Positions 28,033 through 36,843 of a DNA stretch of 64,000 nt are shown piece after piece. The stretch is from positions 372,001 through 436,000 of the forward strand of contig OZ244833.1 of the NCBI GenBank assembly GCA_965220535.1. The letters are read 5' to 3'. Source of the stretch: HK1 sp965220535. GTDB taxonomy: Bacteria > Pseudomonadota > Gammaproteobacteria > HK1. The notes below the pieces were generated by a model. It was not told the DNA's origin. It saw only the letters and a list, made by a program, of their open reading frames with translations, and ran no database searches. Both the position numbers and the translations under genes were made by a program. The stretch's first letter is position 1; every line of letters begins with the position of its first letter.

Positions 28033-28725
28033 TCAGCCCTCGAACGCTTTCCGCCAGTGTCGTTCGTCGATGATGGCGACGGACACGCCCTCCGATCTGT
28101 TTTTGGCCGCCTTCATGATCTTCAAGCCGAACCGCTCGTGCTTCCAAGCGCCGGTCACCCGATTTCCGATGACCAGATAGTCGGTCTTTTTCGTAAGCGA
28201 GGGTGCGGCAACGCCTCCCAACCGAACGACCTGAGCCTGACAGTCCGAGCGGGTACCGAAGTCGAAGGTACCGGTAAACACGAAGCGTCGGCAGTGAAAG
28301 TCCACGACCGGCGGCGGGTCGTCGAGCGGGAGTGTAGTCGGACGGATGACGTCGGCTTCGATACGCTCGATCTCTTCGGTCGACTCTCCGACGAAATCGC
28401 ACAGCATCCCGAGGAGGTGCCGTTCTTCGTCTGGATCGATCTTGCCGTCTTCAAGCGCCGTTTCGATCGCTTCTTGTATCGGAAGCAGGATCGGCTCCAT
28501 TTCTTCGGGATGCTGGCGGTCAAACCAATTGCGCAGATACTCGACTTCCTTATGTGTGATATTGCCGTCGCTGACGACACCTTGGACGATACCCGTGAGG
28601 GTATCGACGTGCCGATTCTTCAGTCGGCGCAAGTGGAATCGTTTGTAGTCGTCCTCGCTTCTTTCGATACCGTGCTCGGCGAGAATGCGAGCTATCGCCT
28701 CGGCGATCTCTTGATTTGCGGTCAT
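28033..28725 (-). CDS. TerB-like helical domain plus BRCT domain protein (copy 1)
   Basis: The 230-residue protein has two parts. Residues about 35-130 form a TerB-like helical domain (HVDTLTGIVQGVVSDGNITH, then ALEDGKIDPDEERHLLGML), with two acidic turn regions spaced as in TerB/DnaJ-associated domains. Residues about 145-228 form a BRCT domain (FVFTGTFDFGTRSDCQAQVV, LGGVAAPSLTKKTDYLVIGN, GVSVAIIDERHW), as in bacterial DNA ligase C-termini. It is paralogous to the protein at 51159. It overlaps a small upstream ORF by four bases and precedes the RT gene on the same strand. The function is unknown; its place beside an RT suggests a defence or DNA-damage role. Confidence 0.82.
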   Translation of the reverse strand: MTANQEIAEAIARILAEHGIERSEDDYKRFHLRRLKNRHVDTLTGIVQGVVSDGNITHKEVEYLRNWFDRQHPEEMEPILLPIQEAIETALEDGKIDPDEERHLLGMLCDFVGESTEEIERIEADVIRPTTLPLDDPPPVVDFHCRRFVFTGTFDFGTRSDCQAQVVRLGGVAAPSLTKKTDYLVIGNRVTGAWKHERFGLKIMKAAKNRSEGVSVAIIDERHWRKAFEG

Positions 28726-28907
28726 GCTTGCTTCTCCTTGTTCGTCGGCAAGTCCCCGGCCTTTTCGAGTGCTTCTGCAATCGCTTTGTCGGCGAGAGTC
28801 TCATGGCGGTAACACGAGAAGACGGAGACTTTTCGCCCCTTTTCCATACCTACAAGGATTGAGCCCGTCTTGACGTCCCGGTGTCGGCGTTCCTTCAGTT
28901 TTCGCAT
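28722..28907 (-). CDS. Small basic protein, 61 residues, coupled to the TerB/BRCT gene
   Basis: The ORF starts MRKLKERRHRDVKTGSILVG and ends in a helical acidic part (AIAEALEKAGDLPTNKEKQA). Its stop overlaps the start of the downstream TerB/BRCT gene by four bases, the usual sign of an operon. The GAGCGAAACC before the ATG contains a weak GAG ribosome binding site. I do not recognise a family. Confidence 0.55.
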   Translation of the reverse strand: MRKLKERRHRDVKTGSILVGMEKGRKVSVFSCYRHETLADKAIAEALEKAGDLPTNKEKQA

Positions 28908-28934
28908 GGTTTCGCTCCTTGGTCGGTGCGGTCG

Positions 28935-29171
28935 TCAGTGCAGCCCCTTGCCCGGCAACGCCCACCCGTCCGCTTTCATCCGAACGGCATGGCAGGGAAC
29001 TGCTCCTTGGAGGTCGTGCTCGCATTCGATCACGATCGAGGCGAGGCGGTTGGTATTCACGGCACATCTTTTTTGCTCTTCGTCTTCACGAAGCATTTGA
29101 CCCAAGCCTGCGCTCCGCCCATTCGCCGCACCAAACGAGCCGAGAGCGTCATCTTTATCGGCGCGCAGCAA
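28935..29171 (-). CDS. Possible small hypothetical protein (78 residues)
   Basis: This minus-strand ORF lies 27 bases upstream of the small basic protein gene. Its composition looks protein-like (LASIVIECEHDLQGAVPCHA, then VRMKADGWALPG), while the overlapping plus-strand ORFs look like noise. No domain was recognised. It could be the first gene of the small ORF/BRCT/RT group. Confidence 0.35.
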   Translation of the reverse strand: MLRADKDDALGSFGAANGRSAGLGQMLREDEEQKRCAVNTNRLASIVIECEHDLQGAVPCHAVRMKADGWALPGKGLH

Positions 29172-29549
29172 AGCACAACTGCCGAGGCGATCGCGAAAAA
29201 GGGCGGTATGCCTTCGTATTTGGACTCACCTTAGGCGCAAATTTCACATCGTTCCTATTCGGCCATGGCGACCGAGACCGCAAATTTGCCGATCGACTCG
29301 CTCAAGGCCGCGATATCGCCCTCTCCTACTCCTGATCGCCTTTGACCAACACCTGTAGCACCGACCGAAACCCGCTACCGACAAAGACCCCACGGTCGAA
29401 ACCGCAAGATCGAGAAAACACCTGAGCCGAGAACACCCCGGACCAAGCCAATCACGCAGACAATATCCCTGACGGCTCACACCCGACATATCCAACAGAC
29501 TGAGCGAAAACAAGCATGCCCCGAATCACGGAAAAACGCATCGCGCCGG
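29172..29549. other. Region without recognised gene
   Basis: This stretch lies at the right border of the inserted segment. Short ORFs on both strands show no recognisable domain. It is more GC-rich than the RT gene. No inverted repeats or direct repeats marking the insertion were recognised by eye. Confidence 0.4.
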
Positions 29550-29785
29550 CACCTCATGCTGATCGAGGCTCGCACCGACCCGAAGGCGAGGACCGGCAGC
29601 GGATATCCACCCTTACACTTCGCTTCGCAGAATGGACACACCAACACGGTCAAAGCACTGTCAAGGCCGGCACTGCCCCGAAAGGAAGCTGGGCGACACC
29701 CTTGCACCTCGTCGCGAACAACGGGCGCGAAACGTAGTTGAAGTACTGATCAAAATCGAGGATAGCTCGAATGCAAAGACCGGCC
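29550..29785 (+). pseudogene. Remnant of a third type I ankyrin gene tail
   Basis: The frame reads MLIEARTDPKARTGSGYPPL and HFASQNGHTNTVKAL, matching the last unit of both type I ankyrin genes (TGNGYPPLHYASQNGHTGTV). It then shifts frame. The following bases (ctcgtcgcgaacaacgggcg, then cgaaacgtag and gatagctcgaatgcaa) match the 3' flank of the type I gene at 36414-36500. So this is a decayed piece of another type I unit in front of the type III gene. Confidence 0.75.
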
Positions 29786-29794
29786 TCAGAAAGC

Positions 29795-30028
29795 GCCACC
29801 GAACTCGACGTCCTATGAGAAACCATGGCCCTAACCATCGGGATACGGCTGCGAAATACGGCGACGATTCTTCTCCCATCATATCGACCCTTGGATGCCC
29901 GCTTCTGCAAGGGCATGGCCAAAACCGCCGCCCGCTTCCGACTCAAGGCAGGAATTCGCCTCCTTCCTCGCCTTTGATGCCCGCTACCTCTCGATCACTC
30001 TCGCGCAAACGCCATCGAAAAGGGAATT
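29795..30028 (+). pseudogene. Degenerate torD 3' fragment before the first type III ankyrin gene
   Basis: Landmarks of the torD tail remain: gagaaaccatggccctaacc, gacgattcttctcccatcat, cgacccttggatgcccgctt and gcccgctacctctcgatcac. The copy has frameshifts and small deletions. The end reads LSITLAQTPSKR in frame with the downstream gene, but no stop codon separates the two, so the frame runs through into the ankyrin gene. It carries the AAGG string used for the GTG start at 30033. Confidence 0.78.
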
Positions 30029-30032
30029 GACC

Positions 30033-33000
30033 GTGAAAGAAAACTCTCCTGCAAACCCGAATGCAAAGGATGAGGGCGGAATGACACCCTTGCACTTCGC
30101 TGCACGAGACGGGCACGCCGATGCGGTCGAAGCACTGATCAAGGCCGGCACTGACCCGAACGCGAAGGACAACGACGAATGGACGCCCTTGCACATCGCC
30201 GCGAAGAATGGACATACCGACGTGATCGAGGCATTGGTCAAGGCCGGTTCCAACCCGAACGCGAGGGACGAAGATGGGGAAACACCCTTGCACTACGCCG
30301 CACGAAACGGACACGCCGATGCCGTCGATACCCTGATCAAATCTGGCACTGACCCAAATACGAAGGACGAAGGCGAACGAACGCCCTTGCACTACGCTGC
30401 GCTGAACGAGCATACCGACGCGGTCGAAGCACTGGTCAAGGTAGGCGCTGACCTGAACGCGAAGGAAAAAAACGGGTGGACGCCCTTGTATCTCGCCGTG
30501 CTAGACGGCCACACCAACACGATCGAGGCATTGGTCAAAGCCGGTGCCGACCCGAACGCGAAGGACCAAGACGGGGAGACACTCCTGCACTACGCCGTGC
30601 GGAACGAGCACGCCGGTGCTGCCGAGGCGCTGGTCAAAGCCGGTGCCGACCCGAACGCGAAAGACCAAGACGGATGGACGCCCTTGCAAATCGCAGCGAT
30701 ATGCGGACGCGTCAATGCGTTCGAGGTGCTAATCAAGGCTGGCGCTGACCCGAACGCGAAGGATCAAAACGGGTGGACACCCTTGTACCACGTTGCGCAC
30801 AAAGGACTCGCCGATGCGATCGATGCGCTGGTCAAAGACGGCGCCGACCCGAACACGAAAGACGAAAACGGGTGGACACCTTTGTACTACGTTGCGCACA
30901 AAGGACTCGCCGATGCGGTCGATGCGCTGGTCAAAGCCGGCGCCGACCCGAGCGCGAAGGACAAAGACGGGGAAACACCCTTGCACTGCGCCACACGGAA
31001 CGGACACACCGATGCAATCGATGCATTGGTCAAGACCGGTGCTGATCCGAAAGCGAAGGACGAAAACGGGGAGACACCCCTGCACTACGCCGCGCGGGAC
31101 GGACATGCCGATGCGGTCAAGGCACTGGTCAAGGCCGGTGCTGATCCGAACACGAAGGACAAAGACGAACTGACGCCTTTGTACATCGCCGCGCTGAACG
31201 GGCACGCCGATGCAGTCGAGGCACTGTTCAGGGCCGGCGCCGACCCGAACGCGAAGGACGAAAACGGATGGACGCCCTTGCATCTCGTCGCACAGAACGG
31301 AAACACCGATTCCGTCAAATCACTGTACAAGATAGGCGCCGACCTCGATGCAAAGGAAAAGAACGGGTGGACACCCCTACACTTCGCCGCGCTGAACGAG
31401 CACGCCGGCATGATCGAAGTACTGGTCAAGACCGGTGCTGACCCGAACGCGAAGGACGAAGACGGGTGGACACCCTTGCGCATCGCCGCACAGGGCGGAA
31501 GCACCAACTCGGTCGAAGCACTGGTCAAGGCCGGTGCTGACCCGAGCACGAAGGACAAAAACGACTGGACGGTCTTGCATATCGCCGCGGTGAACGGACA
31601 CTCCGACACGATCAAGGCACTGATCAAGACTGATGCCGACCCGAACGCGAAGGAAAAAGACGGAGCGACGCCCTTGCTTCTCGCCGCGCAGCACGGGCAC
31701 TCCGACGCGGTCTACGCACTCTTCGAAGGCGGTGCTGACCCGAGCGCGAGGGTAAGGGACGGAACGACGCCCTTGCACTGCGCCGCGCTGAACGGACACC
31801 CCGACGCGGTCCACACACTGGTCAAGGCCGGTGCCGACCCGAGCGCAAAGCAAAAAGACGGGGCGACGCCCTTGCACTTCGCCGCGGAGAACGGGCACAT
31901 CGACGCGGCCAACGCATTAGTCAAAAGCGGCGCTGACCCGAACGCGAGGGTAAAGGACGGAGCGACGCCCTTGCACATCGCCTCACAGAACGGGCACGCC
32001 AACGCTGTCAAGGCACTGGTCAAGGTCGGTGCTGATCCGAATGCGAAGGACGGATACGGGGAGATATCTTTGCACTGCGCCGCGCGGAGCGGGCACTCCG
32101 ATGCAGCCGACGCACTGGTCAAGGCCGGTGCTGCTCCAAGTGCAAAAAACGAAGAAGAACAGACGCCTTTGCACATCGCCGCGCAGTACGGGCATACCGA
32201 CGCGGTCAAGGCACTGGTCAAGGCCGGTGCCGACCCGAGCGCGAAGGAAAAGGACGGGGGAACGCCCCTGCACTTCGCCGCGTGCAACGGGCAAATCGAC
32301 TCGATCAAAGCGCTGTTCGAAGTCGGCGCTGACCCGAACGAGAAGGTAAAAACCGGGGGAACGCCCTTGCATCTCGCCGCGTATAGCGGACACGCCGACG
32401 CGATCGAAGAATTGGTCAAGGCTGGCACCAACCCGAACGCGAAGGACGAAGACGGGGATACACCCTTGCACTACGCCGCGCGGGAGGGGCATACCAGCGC
32501 GGTCTATGCACTGGTCAAGGCAGGTGCTGACTCGAATGCGAAAGAAAAGAACGGGCAAACGCCTTTGCACATCGCCGCAAACAAAGGACACGCCGACACG
32601 GTCGATGCATTGTTCGATTCAAGTGCTGACCTGAACGCGAAAACAGATCATGGGTGGACACCCTTGCACATCGCCGCGAGCAACGGCCACGCCGAGTCGA
32701 TCGAGGCACTGTCCAAGGCCGGCGCTGACCCGAGCGCGACACTGGATAACGGGGCGACACCCTTGTACTTCGCTGCGGGCAACGGACACACCGATGCGAT
32801 CCAGGCACTGATCAAGGCCAGTGCCGACACGAACGCGGAGGACGAAAACGGGAATACGCCTTTGCACATCGCTGCGGGCAACGGACACGCCGATGCTATC
32901 CAAGCACTGACCGAAACCGGTGCCGACCCGAACGCGAAGGACAAGGACGGGAATACACCCTTGCACATCGCCGCGGGCACCGGACAAGCCGATGCGATCC

Positions 33001-33173
33001 GTGCGCTGACCAAAGCCGGCGCCGACTCGAACACGAAAAACCAAGGTGAGTGGACACCCTTGCACTTCGCCGCTGAAAACGAACACATCGACGCGATCGA
33101 AGCGCTCATCGAGGCCGACGCTGATCCGAACATTAAGAACAAAGACGGGGAAACACCCCTCAGGGTTCACTGA
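30033..33173 (+). CDS. Ankyrin repeat protein, type III copy 1
   Basis: From the GTG at 30033 the product has 1046 residues: a short leader (MKENSPANPNAKDEGG) and about 31 ankyrin units of 33 residues, close to the consensus GADPNAKDxDGxTPLHxAA. It ends ETPLRVH. The upstream frame is open into the torD remnant, so a longer start at 29895 is formally possible. The shared CCGTGAAAGAAA context favours 30033. There is no signal peptide and no other domain. The N-terminus is nearly the same as in the type III copy at 38724 (MKENSPADPNAKDEDG). Confidence 0.88.
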   Translation: MKENSPANPNAKDEGGMTPLHFAARDGHADAVEALIKAGTDPNAKDNDEWTPLHIAAKNGHTDVIEALVKAGSNPNARDEDGETPLHYAARNGHADAVDTLIKSGTDPNTKDEGERTPLHYAALNEHTDAVEALVKVGADLNAKEKNGWTPLYLAVLDGHTNTIEALVKAGADPNAKDQDGETLLHYAVRNEHAGAAEALVKAGADPNAKDQDGWTPLQIAAICGRVNAFEVLIKAGADPNAKDQNGWTPLYHVAHKGLADAIDALVKDGADPNTKDENGWTPLYYVAHKGLADAVDALVKAGADPSAKDKDGETPLHCATRNGHTDAIDALVKTGADPKAKDENGETPLHYAARDGHADAVKALVKAGADPNTKDKDELTPLYIAALNGHADAVEALFRAGADPNAKDENGWTPLHLVAQNGNTDSVKSLYKIGADLDAKEKNGWTPLHFAALNEHAGMIEVLVKTGADPNAKDEDGWTPLRIAAQGGSTNSVEALVKAGADPSTKDKNDWTVLHIAAVNGHSDTIKALIKTDADPNAKEKDGATPLLLAAQHGHSDAVYALFEGGADPSARVRDGTTPLHCAALNGHPDAVHTLVKAGADPSAKQKDGATPLHFAAENGHIDAANALVKSGADPNARVKDGATPLHIASQNGHANAVKALVKVGADPNAKDGYGEISLHCAARSGHSDAADALVKAGAAPSAKNEEEQTPLHIAAQYGHTDAVKALVKAGADPSAKEKDGGTPLHFAACNGQIDSIKALFEVGADPNEKVKTGGTPLHLAAYSGHADAIEELVKAGTNPNAKDEDGDTPLHYAAREGHTSAVYALVKAGADSNAKEKNGQTPLHIAANKGHADTVDALFDSSADLNAKTDHGWTPLHIAASNGHAESIEALSKAGADPSATLDNGATPLYFAAGNGHTDAIQALIKASADTNAEDENGNTPLHIAAGNGHADAIQALTETGADPNAKDKDGNTPLHIAAGTGQADAIRALTKAGADSNTKNQGEWTPLHFAAENEHIDAIEALIEADADPNIKNKDGETPLRVH

Positions 33174-33261
33174 TATGCAATCCCCTTTCGATACCGGCTG
33201 ACATCCAATCTGCTCATCGAATGCTCGTGATTCTCCGATAAACCTACGCCACGAGTCATCG
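33174..33261 (+). repeat. Conserved linker after type III copy 1
   Basis: The sequence beginning tatgcaatcccct and ending cctacgccacgagtcatcg recurs after the ankyrin stops at 38374 and 39984. It joins each ankyrin gene end to the next torD fragment and marks the left border of the duplicated unit. Confidence 0.8.
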
Positions 33262-33263
33262 AA

Positions 33264-33518
33264 GAACCCGAAGACCACACCGCCGCCCTATTGGAAACCA
33301 TGGCCCTGATCGTCTCCTCCCCAGAATACAGCTTCAAAACACAACAACGATTCTTCTCCCGCCACATCGACCCCTGGATGCCCAGCTTCTGCAAAGACCT
33401 GACCAAAACCAAAAACGCCCACTTCTACTCCAAGGTAGGAACCTTCACCGCCGCCTTCCTCGCCTTCGAATCCCGCTACCTCTCGATCACCCTCACCCAA
33501 ACACCATCAAAAAGGTAA
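33264..33518 (+). pseudogene. Nearly intact torD 3' fragment (85 codons) before the second type I ankyrin gene
   Basis: Exactly the last 85 codons of torD (20541-20795) are repeated, with about 14 base differences in 255 by eye and an open frame to its own stop (TAA). The ATG at 33291 could start a 75-residue product (METMALIVSSPEYSFKTQQR). This lacks the N-terminal two thirds of a TorD chaperone and is unlikely to work as one. The breakpoint lies at the codons for EPEDHTA. It supplies aaaaagg and the GTG context for the gene at 33525. Confidence 0.88.
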
Positions 33519-33524
33519 TTCACC

Positions 33525-36413
33525 GTGAAAGAAAACCTGCCTTCGATACCCTTGCACCTCGCCGCGAAGAATGGGCACATCGACAAGATCGATGCACTGA
33601 TCAAAGCAGGTGCTAATCCGGACGCGAAAACCGATGACGGGTGGACACCCTTGCACATCGCCGCGGGGAACGGGCACATCGACTCGGTCAATGCACTCGT
33701 CAAGGCGGGGGCTGACCCGAACGCGAAGACCGATGACGGGGGAACACCCTTGCACCCCGCAGCATCAAACGGGCACATCGACTCGGTCGAAGCACTGCTC
33801 AAAGCGGGGGCTGACCCGAACGCGAAGACCGAATACGGAGTGACACCCTTGCACCCCGCCGCGCTGTACGGACACACCGACTCTGTCGACACACTGGTCA
33901 AGGCCGGTGCTGACCCGAGCGCGAAGACCGAGGACGGAGTGACACCCTTGCACATTGCCGCGCTGTACGGACACACCGACTCTGTCGACACACTGGTCAA
34001 GGCCGGTGCTGACCCGAGCGCGAAAACCGAGGACGGAGTGACACCCTTGCACATTGCCGCGGATAACGGGCACATCGACTCGGTCGATGCAATGCTCAAA
34101 GCGGGGGCTGACCCGAACGCGAAGGACGAGGACGGGGGGACACCCTTGCACTTCGCCGCGGAGAACGGGCACGCCAACTCGGTCGATGCAATGCTCAAAG
34201 CGGGGGCTGACCCGAACGCGAGGGACAATGACGAGGTAACGCCCTTGCACATTGCCGCGCTGTACGGACACACCGACTCTGTCGACACACTGGTCAAGGC
34301 CGGTGCTGACCCGAACGCGAAGACCGAGGACGGAGTGACACCCTTGCACATTGCGGCGGATAACGGGCACATCGACTCGGTCGACACACTGATCAAGGCC
34401 GGTGCTGACCCGAACGCGAAGACCGAGGACGGAGTGACACCCTTGCACATTGCGGCGGATAACGGGCACATCGACTCGGTCGACACACTGATCAAGGCCG
34501 GTGCTGACCCGAACGCGAAGACCGAGGACGGGTGGACACCTCTGCACTCCGCCGCGTTCAACGGACACACCGATTCCGTCGATGCACTGTTCAAAGCAGG
34601 GGATGACCCGAACACGAAGACCAAAAACGGGGGCACACCCTTGCTCCTCGCCGCGCAGAACGGGCACACCGACTCCGTCGATGCACTGCTCAAAGCGGGG
34701 GCTGACCCGAACGCGAAGAAAGATAACGGTCGGACACCCTTGCATTCAGCCGCACAGAACGGACACATCGACTCGGTCGAATCTCTGTTCAAAGCAGGGG
34801 CTGACCCGAACGCGAAGGACGATAACGGGTGGACACCCTTGCACCCCGCCGCGTTCGACGGGCACGTCGACTCGGTCGATGCACTGCTCAAAGCGGGAGC
34901 TGACCCGAACGCGAAGAACGATGACGGAGTGACACCTTTGCATTCAGCCGCGCAGAACGGGCACGCCGACTCGGTCGATGCAATGGTCAAAGTGGGGGCT
35001 GACCCGAGCGCGAAGGACGATGACGGGTGGACACCCTTGCACCCCGCCGCGTTCAACGGGCACGTCGACTCGGTCGATGCACTGCTCAAAGCAGGGGCTG
35101 ACCCGAACGCGAAGGACAAGGACGGATGGACACCCTTGCACTCAGCCGCGCGGAACGGGCACATCGACTCGGTCGATGCACTTATCAAAGCGGGGGCTGA
35201 CTCGAACGCGAAGAACGATGGCAAGAGGACACCCTTGCACATCGCCGCGCAGGATGGGCACACCGACTCGGTCGAAGCACTGGTCAACGCAGGGGCTGAC
35301 CTGAGCCCGAAGACCGATAACGGGTGGACACCCTTGCACATCGCCGCGCAGAACGGACATACCAACTCGGTCGAAGCACTGGTCAACGCAGGGGCTGACC
35401 TGAGCCCGAAGACCGATAACGGATGGACACCCTTGCACATCGCCGCGCAGAACGGGCACACCGACTCGGTCGAAGCACTGGTCAAAGCGGGGGCTGACCC
35501 GAGCCCGAAGACCGATGACGAGTGGAATCCCTTGCACATCGCCGCGCAGAACGGGCACACCGACTCGGTCGATGCACTGGTCAAAGCGGGGGCTGACCCG
35601 AACGCGATGGCCGATTACGGATGGACACCCTTGCATATCGCCGCGCAGAACGGACATACCAACTCGGTCGATGCACTGATCAAAGCGGGGGCTGACCCGA
35701 ACGCGAAGAACGATGGCGAGAGGACTCCCTTGCACATCGCCACGTGGAGCGGACACACCGACTCGATCAAAGCACTAGTCAACGCAGGGGCTGACCTGAG
35801 CCCGAAGACCGATGACGGGTGGACACCCCTGCACATCGCCGCGCAGAACGGACATACCGACTCGGTCGATGCACTGGTCAAAGCGGGGGCTGATCCGAAC
35901 GCGAAGGCCGATTACGGGTGGACACCTCTGCACATCGCCGCGGACAACGGGCACACCGACTCGGTCGAAACACTGTTCAAGGCAGGCGCTGACCCGAGCG
36001 CGATGGCCGATGACAGGTGGACGCCCTTACACATCGCCGCGTGGAGCGGGCACACCGAGGCGGTCAAGGCACTGCTCAAGGCAAACGCTGACCCGAATTC
36101 GAAAGAAGAACGCGGGCGAACGCCCTTGCACTTCGCTGCACTCAAAGGGGACGCCGACTCGGTGAAGGTACTGATCGAGGCCGATGCCGACCCGAACGCG
36201 AAGACCGATAGCGGGTGGACGCCCTTGCACCTTGCGGCACTTAGAGGGCACATCGGCTCGGTCGAGATGCTGATCGAGGCCGGGGCCGATCCGAACGCGA
36301 AGACCGGCAACGGATATCCGCCCTTGCACTACGCCTCGCAGAACGGGCACACCGGCACGGTCGAGGCGTTGATCAAGGCCGGCGGCGATTCGGAAGGGAG
36401 GAAAAGGAGCTGA
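33525..36413 (+). CDS. Ankyrin repeat protein, type I copy 2
   Basis: GTG at 33525 opens 962 residues with about 29 ankyrin units. The leader MKENLPSIPLHLAAKNGHID parallels that of the gene at 20802, and the last three units and the EGRKRS end are almost the same as there. The repeats in between are more uniform than in copy 1; several adjacent units are identical at DNA level (33861-34058, 34356-34553). No signal peptide, membrane segment or extra domain is visible. The torD fragment upstream ends six bases before the GTG. Confidence 0.9.
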   Translation: MKENLPSIPLHLAAKNGHIDKIDALIKAGANPDAKTDDGWTPLHIAAGNGHIDSVNALVKAGADPNAKTDDGGTPLHPAASNGHIDSVEALLKAGADPNAKTEYGVTPLHPAALYGHTDSVDTLVKAGADPSAKTEDGVTPLHIAALYGHTDSVDTLVKAGADPSAKTEDGVTPLHIAADNGHIDSVDAMLKAGADPNAKDEDGGTPLHFAAENGHANSVDAMLKAGADPNARDNDEVTPLHIAALYGHTDSVDTLVKAGADPNAKTEDGVTPLHIAADNGHIDSVDTLIKAGADPNAKTEDGVTPLHIAADNGHIDSVDTLIKAGADPNAKTEDGWTPLHSAAFNGHTDSVDALFKAGDDPNTKTKNGGTPLLLAAQNGHTDSVDALLKAGADPNAKKDNGRTPLHSAAQNGHIDSVESLFKAGADPNAKDDNGWTPLHPAAFDGHVDSVDALLKAGADPNAKNDDGVTPLHSAAQNGHADSVDAMVKVGADPSAKDDDGWTPLHPAAFNGHVDSVDALLKAGADPNAKDKDGWTPLHSAARNGHIDSVDALIKAGADSNAKNDGKRTPLHIAAQDGHTDSVEALVNAGADLSPKTDNGWTPLHIAAQNGHTNSVEALVNAGADLSPKTDNGWTPLHIAAQNGHTDSVEALVKAGADPSPKTDDEWNPLHIAAQNGHTDSVDALVKAGADPNAMADYGWTPLHIAAQNGHTNSVDALIKAGADPNAKNDGERTPLHIATWSGHTDSIKALVNAGADLSPKTDDGWTPLHIAAQNGHTDSVDALVKAGADPNAKADYGWTPLHIAADNGHTDSVETLFKAGADPSAMADDRWTPLHIAAWSGHTEAVKALLKANADPNSKEERGRTPLHFAALKGDADSVKVLIEADADPNAKTDSGWTPLHLAALRGHIGSVEMLIEAGADPNAKTGNGYPPLHYASQNGHTGTVEALIKAGGDSEGRKRS
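33861..34058 (+). repeat. Identical adjacent 99 bp ankyrin units
   Basis: The 99 bases from 33861 (gcgctgtacggacacaccga) recur from 33960 with only a few differences. A second such pair starts at 34356 and 34455 (gcggataacgggcacatcga). The period is exactly one ankyrin unit, so the frame is unaffected. Confidence 0.88.
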
Positions 36414-36640
36414 GCGAAAAATTTGCCCCTCGTCGCGAACAACTGGCACGAAACGTAGTCAATATATCTATCGAAACCGTGGATCGCTCGAATGCAACGG
36501 CCAGATCAGGAGGGGATCGCCGAGAGCGAAGATCGTTCGAGGCTGCGGACGAAGAATCGTTTCGACGACATCCATCGAGAGGCGAACGACGATATCCGAC
36601 GCTGATTCAGCCCGATATCGATCGGGGAATTTCTCTCCTC
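36414..36640 (+). other. 3' flank of type I copy 2, an old ankyrin remnant
   Basis: The bases after the EGRKRS stop (ctcgtcgcgaacaactggca, then cgaaacgtag) match the flank of the type I gene at 26127 and the remnant near 29720. The segment has lost any long frame. It is part of the duplicated cassette. Confidence 0.6.
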
Positions 36641-36841
36641 GCCGCAACAGGGCTTCGAAAGGAAGCAGCGATTCCTCTCCCGTGATATCGATTCTCGGAT
36701 GACCGGTTTCTGCAGGTATCCGGCCAAAGCCGCCGATGTTCGCTTCTACCGAGGCGGGAAGATTCGCCGCTGTCTTCATCGCCTTCGAAGTCCGCTGTCT
36801 CTCGATCGCACGCGCGCAAATACCATCGAAAAGGTAAGTCT
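36641..36841 (+). pseudogene. Degenerate torD 3' fragment before the second type II ankyrin gene
   Basis: This is almost the same as the fragment at 26235-26445, including aggcgggaagattcgccgct and accatcgaaaaggtaagtc. It is frameshifted with respect to torD and non-coding as a chaperone. The two copies share their lesions, so the decay predates the cassette duplication. Confidence 0.72.
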
Positions 36842-36843
36842 CC

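Larger units (their letters stand above)
20541..33173 (+). repeat. Ankyrin cassette copy 1 (torD tail plus type I, II and III ankyrin genes)
   Basis: Copy 1 runs from the 3' end of intact torD through ankyrin genes of type I (20802), II (26448, broken) and III (30033). Copy 2 repeats the order at 33264-39983. Types are recognised by N- and C-termini: type I begins with a SIPLHLAA-containing leader and ends EGRKRS, type II begins MKEKPLTIYLHFAALNG, type III begins MKENSPA-PNAKDE and ends in a PLRVH- or SFEIH-like string. Copy 1 carries an insertion of about 2.7 kb after the type II start. Confidence 0.8.

Noticed and set aside
28919..29335. Plus-strand ORF of 138 codons beside the TerB/BRCT gene
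   Set aside because: Its composition is Arg/His/Ser-rich and domain-free, and it overlaps two more protein-like minus-strand ORFs.
33291..33518. Independent 75-residue gene before the second type I ankyrin gene
   Set aside because: It is only the C-terminal third of TorD. The frame has stayed open because the copy is recent, and no function without the rest of the fold is likely.
33476..35584. Long minus-strand ORF (702 codons) opposite the second type I ankyrin gene, and similar ones at 23600-25114 and 37012-38637
   Set aside because: They are mirror frames of the 99 bp ankyrin repeats. The repetitive plus-strand codons leave one antisense frame free of stops. The translations are monotonous and show no domain.
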